From Pseudomonadota bacterium (GTDB taxonomy: Bacteria; Pseudomonadota; Alphaproteobacteria; Rhizobiales; Xanthobacteraceae), in the NCBI GenBank assembly GCA_023417665.1, contig JAEZFA010000108.1, positions 1-36,583 on the forward strand: a DNA stretch of 36,583 bases. The letters run 5' to 3'. The notes under the pieces were generated by a model. That model was not told the origin of the DNA. It saw nothing but the letters and a program-made list of their open reading frames with translations, and searched no databases. Positions 15,704 through 24,010 of the stretch are shown piece by piece. The translations under genes and the position numbers were made by a program. The first letter of the stretch is position 1, and each line of letters opens with the position of its first letter.

Positions 15704-16909
15704 ATGAACGTAAAAGCATCCGAATATGACGTGATTGTCGTGGGCGGCGGCCCGGCTGGGCTGATCGCTGCACTCGCGCTGGGGTCGCGGTCGGTTCGCA
15801 CGGCGCTGGTTGCGCCCTCGCCGCCGCAGCCCGACCGGCGGACTACGGCATTGCTCGGCCTGTCGGTCGATGTGCTGGAGCAGATTGGCCTGTGGCCGGC
15901 AATTGCGGCGAAGGCTGCGCCTTTGCGTAAACTCCGGCTGGTCGATGGTACGCGGCGGCTCGTGCGTACTCCGGAGGTGCTGTTTGATGCGGCGGAAATC
16001 GAGCTCAATGCGTTCGGCTACAATATTGCCAATGAAGACCTGCTGGCCGTGCTGCGCGGCGCCTTGCCCGCGCAGAATACCGTCGCCGTCTACGAGCCGC
16101 CGGCCGAGCGGGTCGAGTTGCCCGGTGATCGGGCGGCGGTGGCGCTTGCAGACGGAACGGTGCTTGCCGGAAAGCTGGTTATCGCGGCCGATGGACGGCA
16201 CTCGATCTGTCGAGCGGCGGCGGGTATCGGGACTTCGAAGCGCGCGCTGCCGCAGTCGGCCGTCGCGCTGAATCTCTCGCACAGCCGTCCGCATGGCGAC
16301 GTATCAACCGAATTTCATACCGATGGCGGCCCCTTCACGCTGGTGCCGCTGCCCGGCGCGCGCGCAAGTCTCGTCTGGGTTTGCACGCCGCGCGAAGCCG
16401 AGCGTATTCGTCACGCGAGCGACGACGAGCTGTCGAGAGAGATCGAGCAGCGCTCGCGCCATATCCTCGGCGAAATCCGGGTCGAGGGGCCGCGCGGCAC
16501 CTTTCCGCTCGGTATCGAACTTGCGAATTCTTTCGGCGGCGGCCGTGTTGCGCTCGCCGGCGAAGCGGGTCACGTCATTCCGCCGATTGGCGCGCAAGGC
16601 CTGAACCTTGGTATTCGCGATGCAGAATGTATTGCGCGGCTCGTGAGTGCTGCGATTGCACAAGGCGGGGATCCCGGGTCGGACGAACTGCTTGCGGCCT
16701 ATGATTTCGAGCGCCGCGGCGATGTCCGCTCGCGTGCCCTCGCGGTGGAGATGCTCGGCCGCTCGCTGCTTAGTGCATTTTTGCCCGTGCATATCGCCCG
16801 CGGCCTCGGACTGGAAATCGCATCGCGAATCCCGGCGCTTCGCCGCGGTCTCATGAGAAGCGGTCTTGCGAAACGCGATTCCGGCGTTCCAACGCCCGAA
16901 AGCGCATAA
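15704..16909 (+). CDS. UbiH/UbiF-family FAD-dependent hydroxylase
   Basis: A 401-residue flavoprotein monooxygenase. YDVIVVGGGPAGLIAALAL is the dinucleotide motif, VIAADGRHSICR the DG motif, and GEAGHVIPPIGAQGLNLGIRDAE the second FAD motif of the UbiH/COQ6 group (Glu replaces the usual Asp after the first Gly). The expected role is aromatic-ring hydroxylation in ubiquinone synthesis, though the ring position cannot be assigned. I chose the ATG at 15704 because the FAD motif begins a few residues later; the frame is open far upstream, antisense to pcs. No good Shine-Dalgarno is present, so the start relies on homology. Confidence 0.88.
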   Translation: MNVKASEYDVIVVGGGPAGLIAALALGSRSVRTALVAPSPPQPDRRTTALLGLSVDVLEQIGLWPAIAAKAAPLRKLRLVDGTRRLVRTPEVLFDAAEIELNAFGYNIANEDLLAVLRGALPAQNTVAVYEPPAERVELPGDRAAVALADGTVLAGKLVIAADGRHSICRAAAGIGTSKRALPQSAVALNLSHSRPHGDVSTEFHTDGGPFTLVPLPGARASLVWVCTPREAERIRHASDDELSREIEQRSRHILGEIRVEGPRGTFPLGIELANSFGGGRVALAGEAGHVIPPIGAQGLNLGIRDAECIARLVSAAIAQGGDPGSDELLAAYDFERRGDVRSRALAVEMLGRSLLSAFLPVHIARGLGLEIASRIPALRRGLMRSGLAKRDSGVPTPESA

Positions 16910-16992
16910 ATTTCGCATAAGCGCCTTCATTTTCAGGAACCATTTCCGCCGGGGCGCGTATGGCCCCGGGGGTGATCTCCGCAAATTGTGAT

Positions 16993-17033
16993 TTCGGAAA
17001 CCGACATAAGACGGCAAGATCGACGTTTCCGAA
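16993..17033 (+). promoter_or_regulatory. Candidate paired operators upstream of egtBD
   Basis: TTCGGAAAC (16993-17001) and GTTTCCGAA (17025-17033) are perfect inverted copies separated by 23 bases, with centres 32 bases apart, about three helical turns. Each half is itself a near-palindrome (TTTCSGAAA). They lie 35-75 bases upstream of the egtB start, where a regulator would act. No regulator gene is next to them. Confidence 0.5.
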
Positions 17034-17067
17034 GCAAATCGTCCGCGGCAAGACAAAAGGCCTATTC

Positions 17068-18345
17068 ATGCATGTGCCGGCTTCCACGCCTTCGTCCGAT
17101 ATCCTGCTGAGCGAATTTCGCCGTGTCAGGGGCGACACCGAGAAGCTTGCGTCGCCGCTCTCGCCGGAAGATCAGATCATCCAGTCGATGCCCGACGCGA
17201 GCCCGGTGAAATGGCATCGCGCGCATACGACATGGTTCTTCGAAGCCTTCATTCTCAAGCAGTACGATGCGGACTATCGGCCGTTCGATGAGCGCTTCAA
17301 TTTTCTCTACAACTCCTATTACGAAGCGATGGGCGCGCGGCATCCGCGGCCGCAACGCGGGCTTTTGAGCCGCCCTTCGGTTGAGGAAGTCGGACGCTAT
17401 CGCGCGCATGTCGACGAGGCGATGGCGCGGCTGATCGAACGGCCGCACGGCAACAAGCAGAGCGAGCTTGCTTCGCTTGTCGTGCTCGGATGCCATCACG
17501 AGCAACAGCATCAGGAGCTTCTGCTCACCGATCTGCTGCATCACCTCTCCTGCAATCCGATCAAGCCGGCTTATTTCGAGCGGCCGAAGGATACCGCGGG
17601 TGAAGCGGCGCCTGCAGAATTCGTTTCCTTCGATGGCGGCATCGTCGATGTCGGATATCAGGGCGACGGCTTCTTTTATGACAACGAAGGCCCGCGGCAT
17701 AAAACCTATCTGCGTCCTTTCGCGATCGCGGATCGTGCCGTCACCAATGGCGAGTGGCTCGCCTTCATGCAGGACGGCGGCTACGAAAACGTGACGCTCT
17801 GGCTTTCGGACGGCTGGTACAAATGCGGCGAGGAAGGCTGGCGCGCGCCGCTCTACTGGGAAGAACGGGACGGCCAGTGGCATGCCATGACCTTGAGCGG
17901 CCTGCAGCCGATTGATCCGGCGGCTCCTGTCGCGCATGTCAGCTATTACGAGGCCGATGCCTTCGCGCGCTGGGCCGGCAAGCGGCTGCCGCTGGAAACG
18001 GAATGGGAGATTGCCGCGGCGGGCCTGCCGGTGAAGGGCAATACCGTCGGCAGCGGCGCGTTGCGCCCGCTTCCCGCCAAGCCGAACGGGGTGCCGCTTC
18101 ATCAGATGTTCGGTGACGTCTGGGAATGGACCGCGAGCCCCTACCAGCCTTATCCGGGTTTCCGTGCGGTGCCGGGTGCGGTCGGCGAGTACAATGGCAA
18201 GTTCATGGTCAATCAGTTCGTGCTGCGCGGCGGCTCCTGCGCGACGCCGGAAGGACATATCCGGCCGACCTACCGGAATTTCTTCTATCCGCATCAGCGC
18301 TGGCAGTTTTCCGGGCTGCGTCTGGCGCAGGACATGGAGGGCTAG
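17068..18345 (+). CDS. egtB: Ergothioneine biosynthesis protein EgtB (sulfoxide synthase)
   Basis: A 425-residue non-haem iron enzyme that joins hercynine to a thiol donor (gamma-glutamylcysteine or cysteine) with oxygen. The DinB-like N-terminus carries the iron ligands: a His from WHRAH (50/53) and His144 and His148 in CHHEQQHQE. The C-terminal FGE-sulfatase (formylglycine-generating-like) domain starts near residue 185 and ends with NQFVLRGGSCATPEGHIRPTYRNF. I chose the ATG at 17068 for its AAAGG site; the open frame extends 36 codons further upstream. It is five bases ahead of egtD, so the two form an operon. EgtC and EgtE are not seen in the window. Confidence 0.95.
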   Translation: MHVPASTPSSDILLSEFRRVRGDTEKLASPLSPEDQIIQSMPDASPVKWHRAHTTWFFEAFILKQYDADYRPFDERFNFLYNSYYEAMGARHPRPQRGLLSRPSVEEVGRYRAHVDEAMARLIERPHGNKQSELASLVVLGCHHEQQHQELLLTDLLHHLSCNPIKPAYFERPKDTAGEAAPAEFVSFDGGIVDVGYQGDGFFYDNEGPRHKTYLRPFAIADRAVTNGEWLAFMQDGGYENVTLWLSDGWYKCGEEGWRAPLYWEERDGQWHAMTLSGLQPIDPAAPVAHVSYYEADAFARWAGKRLPLETEWEIAAAGLPVKGNTVGSGALRPLPAKPNGVPLHQMFGDVWEWTASPYQPYPGFRAVPGAVGEYNGKFMVNQFVLRGGSCATPEGHIRPTYRNFFYPHQRWQFSGLRLAQDMEG

Positions 18346-18350
18346 GCGCC

Positions 18351-19289
18351 ATGCTCGACAAGACGCGGGACCGCGGGTTCCTTGATGATGTTGTCGCCGG
18401 CCTGTCGCTGCCGCAAAAGGCGCTTTCGCCGAAATACTTCTATGACGAACGCGGCTCGCAACTGTTCGACGCGATTTGCGATCTGCCGGAGTATTATCCG
18501 ACGCGGACCGAGGCTGCGCTGTTGATGCGGATCGCCCCTGATCTTGCCACCGCTCTTTCCTCGCTCGACCACCTGATCGAATACGGCAGCGGCGCGAGCA
18601 GAAAAACGCGGATCGTGCTCGACGCGCTGCCGCGGCTCAAAACCTATGTGCCGATGGACATCAGCGAGGAATTTCTTCTCGGCGTCGCAGAGCGGCTCGG
18701 CGAAGACTATCCCAAGCTCAGGATCGTGCCGCTGGTCGGCGATTTCACCGGAGAGATCACGCTCCCCCGCGAAGTGCGCGGCGGCAGCCGGGCCGGCTTC
18801 TTTCCCGGTTCCACGATCGGAAATCTCGGGCCCCGTGGTGGAGCGGATTTCCTGCGGCGCGCGCGAAATACACTTGGTGAAGGCTCGGCGTTTCTGCTGG
18901 GTGCGGATCTCGTCAAGGACGTCGCGGTGCTGCGCGCAGCCTATAACGATAGCGCCGGCGTGACGGCCGCTTTCAACCTCAATCTGCTTTCGCGAGTCAA
19001 TCGCGAGCTCGATGCCGATTTCAATCCCTGCGCGTTCCATCATCGTGCGATCTGGAATCCGTCGGAAAGCCGGATCGAGATGCATCTGGTCAGCGACGTT
19101 GCCCAGGAGGTTTCGGTAAATGGCCGGATATTCCGCTTCAGGAGCGGAGAAACGATCCATACCGAAAATTCCTACAAGTTCACGCCGGAGACGCTGACGG
19201 CGCTTGTCGAAAGCGCCGGTTGGCGCGTTTCGAGATTCTGGTCGGATCGCGACTTCCCGTTTGCGGTTGCCCTGCTCGCCGCCGCGTGA
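18351..19289 (+). CDS. egtD: L-histidine N(alpha)-methyltransferase EgtD
   Basis: A 312-residue SAM-dependent enzyme that trimethylates histidine to hercynine, the first step of ergothioneine synthesis. Family signatures are LSPKYFYDERGSQLFDAIC near the N-terminus, DHLIEYGSGASRKTR (SAM site), YVPMDISEEFL, FPGSTIGN and NRELDADFNP. The ATG at 18351 follows the egtB stop by five bases. The frame is open far upstream, but only as an overlap with egtB. Its stop at 19289 abuts the stop of the convergent racemase gene at 19290, leaving no room for a separate terminator. Confidence 0.96.
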   Translation: MLDKTRDRGFLDDVVAGLSLPQKALSPKYFYDERGSQLFDAICDLPEYYPTRTEAALLMRIAPDLATALSSLDHLIEYGSGASRKTRIVLDALPRLKTYVPMDISEEFLLGVAERLGEDYPKLRIVPLVGDFTGEITLPREVRGGSRAGFFPGSTIGNLGPRGGADFLRRARNTLGEGSAFLLGADLVKDVAVLRAAYNDSAGVTAAFNLNLLSRVNRELDADFNPCAFHHRAIWNPSESRIEMHLVSDVAQEVSVNGRIFRFRSGETIHTENSYKFTPETLTALVESAGWRVSRFWSDRDFPFAVALLAAA

Positions 19290-20396
19290 CTACTTGACGA
19301 CGGGATAGCTGCGCGGGCCCTTCGCGCGGAAGACCGGAGCGATCGGCAGCGGAAGCGCGGGTATCTGCTTTTCGCCGTTCGCCGAGGAAAGCTGTTCGTC
19401 GAACAGCCCGCGCTTCACGAAATGCTCGTCGGCGAGCGCTTCCTCCAGCGTCGCCATGATCGTGGTGCAACAGTCGGCTGCGGCAAATTTCGGCTTCCAG
19501 TAGTCGCCGGTTTCCTTCGCGATGATCTCGCGCACGGCCGCTTTGGTCGCGGCAGGATTTCTGAAGTCGTTGGTGAACTCTTCCGGCAGGCCGATGGTGG
19601 CGCAGAACGCGGCCCAGAATTTCGGCTCCAGTGCCCCGCAGCAGACAAGTTTGCCGTCGCGCGTTGGATAGATCTGATAGCGCGGCGAGCCGCCTGCCGT
19701 CGTGATCGAACTCGGCGGTGCTTCCTTGCCGGTCGCGTGCAACGTCGCGAGCGCCATCCACGCGAACGTGAACATGGCATCCGCCATGGCGATGTCGAGA
19801 TAGGCGCCCTTGCCGCTTTTGCCGCGTGCGATGATCGCGAGCAGGATGTTCGTGACCGCGGGAAAGGTCCCGCCCCCGATATCGGCGATCAGCGCGGGCG
19901 GAACGACAGGATTGTCGAGCGGTCCGGGCGCGACCGACAGCAATCCGGTCGATCCGATATAGTTGAGGTCGTGTCCGGCTTCGTTGCGCTTCGGGCCTTC
20001 CTGCCCGTAGCCGGTGATCGAACAGTAGATCAGCTTCGGATTGAGCTTCGAAAGGTCCTCGTAGCCGAGCCCATGCTTCTGCATCACGCCGGGACGAAAC
20101 TGTTCGACCAGAATGTCCGCCCGTGCCGCGAGATCGCGGGCGGCCGCACGGCCTTCCTCGCTGCGCAGATCGACCACGAGGCTTTTCTTGCCGCGGTTCA
20201 GCATCGCGAAAGCCGCCGAAATGCCGTCCCATTGCGGCGGATAGCGGCGCATATCTTCGCCGCCGGGCTTTTCTACCTTGATGACGTCCGCGCCGGCTTC
20301 GGCGAGCATCAGCGTTGCGACGGGACCCGGCAGGAGCGTCGTGAAGTCCGCAACCAGCAGACCTTTGAGCGGCGGTTCGTGAGTGTTTGCGTTCAT
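19290..20396 (-). CDS. Alpha-methylacyl-CoA racemase-like protein (CaiB/BaiF family III)
   Basis: A 368-residue member of the family III CoA-transferase fold. Residues AGHDLNY place His142 and Asp143, and ADIGGG places Asp172. The 30-residue spacing matches the His126/Asp156 catalytic pair of the mycobacterial racemase MCR, which favours an AMACR-type racemase over a CoA-transferase. The expected reaction is epimerisation of 2-methylacyl-CoA thioesters (branched-chain lipid or sterol side-chain breakdown). The start overlaps the AEC transporter's stop by four bases, so the pair is coupled, hinting that the transporter moves a precursor. Automatic annotation may call it simply a CoA transferase. 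Confidence 0.85.
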   Translation of the reverse strand: MNANTHEPPLKGLLVADFTTLLPGPVATLMLAEAGADVIKVEKPGGEDMRRYPPQWDGISAAFAMLNRGKKSLVVDLRSEEGRAAARDLAARADILVEQFRPGVMQKHGLGYEDLSKLNPKLIYCSITGYGQEGPKRNEAGHDLNYIGSTGLLSVAPGPLDNPVVPPALIADIGGGTFPAVTNILLAIIARGKSGKGAYLDIAMADAMFTFAWMALATLHATGKEAPPSSITTAGGSPRYQIYPTRDGKLVCCGALEPKFWAAFCATIGLPEEFTNDFRNPAATKAAVREIIAKETGDYWKPKFAAADCCTTIMATLEEALADEHFVKRGLFDEQLSSANGEKQIPALPLPIAPVFRAKGPRSYPVVK

Positions 20397-21355
20397 GGAA
20401 ACAGGACTACCGGAAGCAGCTTTCGCTCAATCAGATAGAGCAATGCGGTGACGGTCAACACCGAGGCGATGGTGCCGATCAGGATGCCGTTCGAGGCTTC
20501 CTCGATATAGGTGCCGTATTGCCGGGCCATGATGAAAGCATTGAGCGCCGGCGGCAGGCCGGCGAGTAGCACCGCGGTATAGACCCAGACCGGATTGATG
20601 CCGCCGATCATGGCCATGGCAAACCAGACCAATAGCGGATGGACGATCAGTCCGACGAGCAGAAGTGCTGGAACCTCGCGCGGGATTCCGGTCAGCGGAC
20701 GCAGCGCGACCGTGACGCCGAGCGTGAACAACGCGCACGGCGCGGCCGCGTTCTTCAGAAACTCGAGCATCCGGTCGATGGCCACGGGCGGCGTCCAGTG
20801 TGCCCAGGCCGCGACGACACCAAGAATGGTTGCCACGATAAACGGATGCGTGAAGACGCGGCGCAGCACGAAGAGCGCGGTCGCGAATGTGCCCTTCTTC
20901 TCGACACCGGCTGCCGCCATCAGGAACGGCACCACCGCGAAGAAAAAAGTGGAATCGAACGCTACGATCAGCGCGGTGGGAACGGTTGCCTGCGCGCCAA
21001 GCGCGGCGAGCGCGATACCCGGCCCCATGTAGCCGACATTTGCATAGGAGCCGACGACGCCGGCAATCGTCGCTTCCGGCCAGTTGCCGCGGCGCGTCCA
21101 GAGCCCGATGACAAAAGCCAGCGCAAAGCAGGCCATGGTGCAGAGCGTGGTAATGACGACAAAACGCCAGTTCGCGAGTTCCTCGATCGGCGTGCGCGAG
21201 ATGAGCTGGAAGAACAGCGCGGGAAGCGCGAGATACAGGATGAAGAAATTCAGCCAGGCCATCCCCTCCTCGGGGATTTTTCCCAGTTTGCCGCTGACAT
21301 AGCCGAGGAAGATCACGCCGAAAAACGGCAAAGCGAGACTGAGGATGTCGGCCAT
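20393..21355 (-). CDS. AEC-family (auxin efflux carrier-like) transporter
   Basis: A 320-residue membrane protein with about ten hydrophobic segments in two halves. GVVGSYANVGYMGPGIALAAL in the middle of the first half and FTLGVTVAL in the second are signatures of the AEC/Mem_trans family. LAGLPPALNAFIMARQYG near the end is also typical. Relatives move organic acids such as malate or malonate, or amino-acid derivatives; the substrate here is unknown. It is the first gene of a coupled pair with the racemase-like gene and is divergent from the CitE-like lyase (134-base gap), so the three may serve one organic-acid or acyl-CoA pathway. Confidence 0.9.
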   Translation of the reverse strand: MADILSLALPFFGVIFLGYVSGKLGKIPEEGMAWLNFFILYLALPALFFQLISRTPIEELANWRFVVITTLCTMACFALAFVIGLWTRRGNWPEATIAGVVGSYANVGYMGPGIALAALGAQATVPTALIVAFDSTFFFAVVPFLMAAAGVEKKGTFATALFVLRRVFTHPFIVATILGVVAAWAHWTPPVAIDRMLEFLKNAAAPCALFTLGVTVALRPLTGIPREVPALLLVGLIVHPLLVWFAMAMIGGINPVWVYTAVLLAGLPPALNAFIMARQYGTYIEEASNGILIGTIASVLTVTALLYLIERKLLPVVLFP

Positions 21356-21489
21356 GAAAAGGTACCGGAGCGCTGGTTGCGGGCAGGACCTATCGGGTTG
21401 TCCGGCTTGCGGTCAACCTCATGCTGCAGCGCACTAGCCCTGCGCGCATCGCTCGGCTAAATCTCTCGGAATAAAGCCAGGGGGCAAGG

Positions 21490-22542
21490 ATGAGCGTTTC
21501 GAAGCTGCCGAGGAATTTCTACAAGCCGCTAGCGATCGGTGCGCCGCAGCCTTTGCGCGAGCTGCCGGTCCGCCTTGAGCGTGTGATCCAGTTCGTCCCG
21601 GGCCACAACGAGAAGGTCCTGTCCAAGGTGCCGGACCTCGCGAAACAGGTCGATGTGGTGCTGGTCAATCTCGAGGATGCCATTCCCGCCGACGCGAAAG
21701 ATGTCGCGCGTAACGGCGTGATCTCGGTCGGCCGGAATGTGGACTTCGGATCGACCGGTTTCTGGATCCGGTGCAATTCACTTGCGAGCCCCTGGGCGTT
21801 CGACGACCTCGTCGAGATCGTTTCCGCGGTCGGCAACAAGCTCGATGTCGTCATGCTGCCGAAAGTGGATGGCCCGTGGGACATCCACTATCTCGATCAA
21901 CTTCTGGCGCAACTGGAAGCCAAAAACGGCGTCACCAGGCCGATTCTGATTCACGCGATCCTCGAAACCGCAGAAGGCGTCATGAACGTCGACGCGATTG
22001 CCAGCGCCTCCCCGCGCATGCACGGCATGAGCTTCGGCCCGGCCGACCTTGCGGCTTCGCGCGGCATGAAAACGACCCGGGTCGGTGGCGGCCACCCCGG
22101 CTATCAGGTCGTCGCCGACGCCGAAGAAGGCGCAACCTCGCGGGCGCGCTACCAGCAGGACCTCTGGCATTACTCCATCGGCAAGATGGTCGACGCCTGC
22201 GCCGCGAACGGCATCAAGCCGTTTTATGGCCCGTTCGGCGATTTTGCTGACCCGGAAGCGTGTGAGGCGCAATTCCGAAACGCGTTCCTGCAGGGCTGCC
22301 TCGGCGCCTGGTCGCTGCATCCGAGCCAGATTGAGATCGCGAAAAAGGTTTTCAGCCCCGATCCGCGGGAACTCGCCTTCGCGAAGAAGGCGATTGATGC
22401 GATGCCGGACGGCATGGGGGTCGCGCTGGTCGACGGCAAGATGCTCGATGATGCCACCTGGAAGCAGGCCAAGGTCATGGTCGATCTGGCGCGGCTGGTC
22501 GCGGAGAAGGATCCGTCGCGGGCGGACCTCTACAATCTCTAG
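21490..22542 (+). CDS. CoA-ester lyase of the HpcH/HpaI-CitE family
   Basis: A 350-residue TIM-barrel lyase of the citrate-lyase-beta/malyl-CoA-lyase superfamily. VNLEDAIPADAK (59-70), Arg94 in WIRCNS, and the likely magnesium ligands Glu159 (ILETAEGV) and Asp186 (FGPADLAAS) are in the right order. The expected chemistry is reversible cleavage of a beta-hydroxyacyl-CoA such as malyl-CoA or citramalyl-CoA. It is longer than classic Mcl and has its own N-terminal 30 residues (KLPRNFYKPLAIGAP), as in a subgroup seen in Bradyrhizobium relatives. The neighbouring racemase-like and AEC genes fit a C4/C5 CoA-ester pathway, but substrate assignment is inference. Confidence 0.88.
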   Translation: MSVSKLPRNFYKPLAIGAPQPLRELPVRLERVIQFVPGHNEKVLSKVPDLAKQVDVVLVNLEDAIPADAKDVARNGVISVGRNVDFGSTGFWIRCNSLASPWAFDDLVEIVSAVGNKLDVVMLPKVDGPWDIHYLDQLLAQLEAKNGVTRPILIHAILETAEGVMNVDAIASASPRMHGMSFGPADLAASRGMKTTRVGGGHPGYQVVADAEEGATSRARYQQDLWHYSIGKMVDACAANGIKPFYGPFGDFADPEACEAQFRNAFLQGCLGAWSLHPSQIEIAKKVFSPDPRELAFAKKAIDAMPDGMGVALVDGKMLDDATWKQAKVMVDLARLVAEKDPSRADLYNL

Positions 22543-22583
22543 CCAGCTCTGCTAGCCTTCCCGGCCAGGGAGCGCTGGAAGGC

Positions 22584-23507
22584 ATGAAGACCTTTGTCGT
22601 CGTCAATCCGGCTGCGGGCGGCGGCAAGGCCGGCCGGCAGTGGCCGAAGCTGAAAGATGCGCTGCGCGATTGCGTCGGCGACTATGATTTCGCGCTCACG
22701 ACCAAGCCGGGCCAGGCGACGACGCTGGTTCGCGATGCGCTTCTTGCGGGCGCGAAAACGATCATTGCCGTCGGCGGCGACGGCACCGTCAACGAGGCGA
22801 TCAACGGACTGAGCGAGAATGGCGAAGCGCCGGCAGCGGATCTCGCGCTGGGTTTCGTGATGATCGGAACCGGCGGCGACTTCCGCCGAACCTTTGACAT
22901 TCCGAAAGGCGTTGGCGCGGCGCTCGCACGCCTGCAAAGCGGCGAACGGCGCGTCATCGATCTCGGACTGCTCCGCTACACGGGCGCAGACGGGCGTCCG
23001 GCGCAACGTTGGTTCAACAATATCACGAGCTTCGGTTTCTCCGGCGAAGTCGTGCGCGCGGTAAACGCCGCGCGGGTCAGCAAGCTTTTCGGCGGCAAGT
23101 TTTCGTTTCTGTGGAACAGCTTTTTAGAACTACGCAAATATCAGGGCTGCCGGGTCGAACTCGTCATCGACGGAACGAGCGTCGCGCAGGAGATCTGCAC
23201 CGTCGCAATCTGCAACGGGCGCTTCTTCGGAGGCGGCATGAAGATGGCGCCCGATGCCGTGCCCGACGACGGCGTTTTCGACGTGGTGGTCGTGCGGCAG
23301 CACCCGCCGCTGGGCATTTTGGATATGCGCCTGCTTTATTCCGGCGCGCATCTCGATCACCCGAATGTTTCGGTCTATCGCGGGAGCCGGATCGAGGCGA
23401 AACCGCTGTCCAACGCGCCGATATTCCTCGACGTGGAGGGCGAAGCGCCCGGCTCGCTCCCCGCGTCTTTCGAGGTCGTGCCCCGGGCGCTTACTTTGCG
23501 CTGCTAG
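22584..23507 (+). CDS. Diacylglycerol-kinase-family lipid kinase (YegS/LCB5-like)
   Basis: A 307-residue soluble lipid kinase. VNPAAGGGKAGR (7-18) is the nucleotide-loop start and VGGDGTVNEAING (63-75) the GGDGT catalytic signature; IGTGGDFRRTF follows as the usual GTGNDFAR-like block. The C-terminal beta-rich domain contains ICNGRFFGGGMKMAPDAVPDDG, a family hallmark. The expected reaction is ATP-dependent phosphorylation of a lipid alcohol such as diacylglycerol. It begins 42 bases after the lyase stop, so it may be co-transcribed, although the functions look unrelated. Confidence 0.93.
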   Translation: MKTFVVVNPAAGGGKAGRQWPKLKDALRDCVGDYDFALTTKPGQATTLVRDALLAGAKTIIAVGGDGTVNEAINGLSENGEAPAADLALGFVMIGTGGDFRRTFDIPKGVGAALARLQSGERRVIDLGLLRYTGADGRPAQRWFNNITSFGFSGEVVRAVNAARVSKLFGGKFSFLWNSFLELRKYQGCRVELVIDGTSVAQEICTVAICNGRFFGGGMKMAPDAVPDDGVFDVVVVRQHPPLGILDMRLLYSGAHLDHPNVSVYRGSRIEAKPLSNAPIFLDVEGEAPGSLPASFEVVPRALTLRC

Positions 23508-23535
23508 GTTCCCCGAAAAGTGAACGCGCAGAACC

Positions 23536-23556
23536 GGCGAAATGGCGCATTTTGCC
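23536..23556 (+). other. Small hairpin in the hspQ leader
   Basis: GGCGAAAT (23536-23543) can pair with ATTTTGCC (23549-23556), with one G-U pair and a 5-base loop. It lies about 23 bases before the hspQ start. A hairpin here could influence expression of this heat-shock gene. It is short and may be chance. Confidence 0.25.
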
Positions 23557-23578
23557 TGAGTTTGGCCGGAATACGGGG

Positions 23579-23938
23579 ATGGCTTATGTTCCGGCCATGC
23601 ACAGCGACTCCAACAGACCCCGCGAAGCGAAGTACCGGATCGGACAGGTCGTCCGGCACCGGATTTATCCGTTTCGCGGCGTGATCTACGACGTCGATCC
23701 GACGTTCAATAATACCGAGGAATGGTGGCTCTCCATTCCCGAGGCGATGCGGCCGTCCAAGGACCAGCCGTTTTATCACCTGCTCGCCGAGAACGCGGAG
23801 ACGGAATACTCCGCCTATGTATCGGAGCAGAACCTTTTACCGGATGACTCCGGCGAGCCGCTGCGCCATCCGGAGCTCGAGGAAAAATTCGAGGTGGATG
23901 GCGAAGGAAATTATCGCGCCCGCGGCCGCGCGAACTAG
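23579..23938 (+). CDS. hspQ: Heat shock protein HspQ (YccV family)
   Basis: A 119-residue small protein with the whole HspQ core: KYRIGQVVRHRIYPFRGVIYD, NNTEEWWLSIPE and PFYHLLAENAETEYSAYVSEQNL. HspQ binds hemimethylated DNA and is known in enterobacteria as a specificity factor for Lon. I give the ATG at 23579; an ATG at 23597 (113 residues) is equally compatible with family starts, and neither has a good ribosome site. The gene is followed by a strong bidirectional terminator shared with the convergent ialB-family gene. Confidence 0.92.
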   Translation: MAYVPAMHSDSNRPREAKYRIGQVVRHRIYPFRGVIYDVDPTFNNTEEWWLSIPEAMRPSKDQPFYHLLAENAETEYSAYVSEQNLLPDDSGEPLRHPELEEKFEVDGEGNYRARGRAN

Positions 23939-23958
23939 AACGAGCCTTTCCCGAAAAC

Positions 23959-23988
23959 AAAACGGCGCGTCTTTCGACGCGCCGTTTT
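23959..23988. terminator. Bidirectional intrinsic terminator between hspQ and the ialB-family gene
   Basis: A perfect 13-bp stem (23959-23971 with 23976-23988, core AACGGCGCGTC/GACGCGCCGTT) with a TTTC tetraloop. It is flanked by A-rich sequence on the left and a T run on the right, so it works in both directions. It lies about 20 bases after each of the two convergent stops. Confidence 0.93.
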
Positions 23989-24010
23989 TGGTTCAAGCCG
24001 GTAAGAGCGA

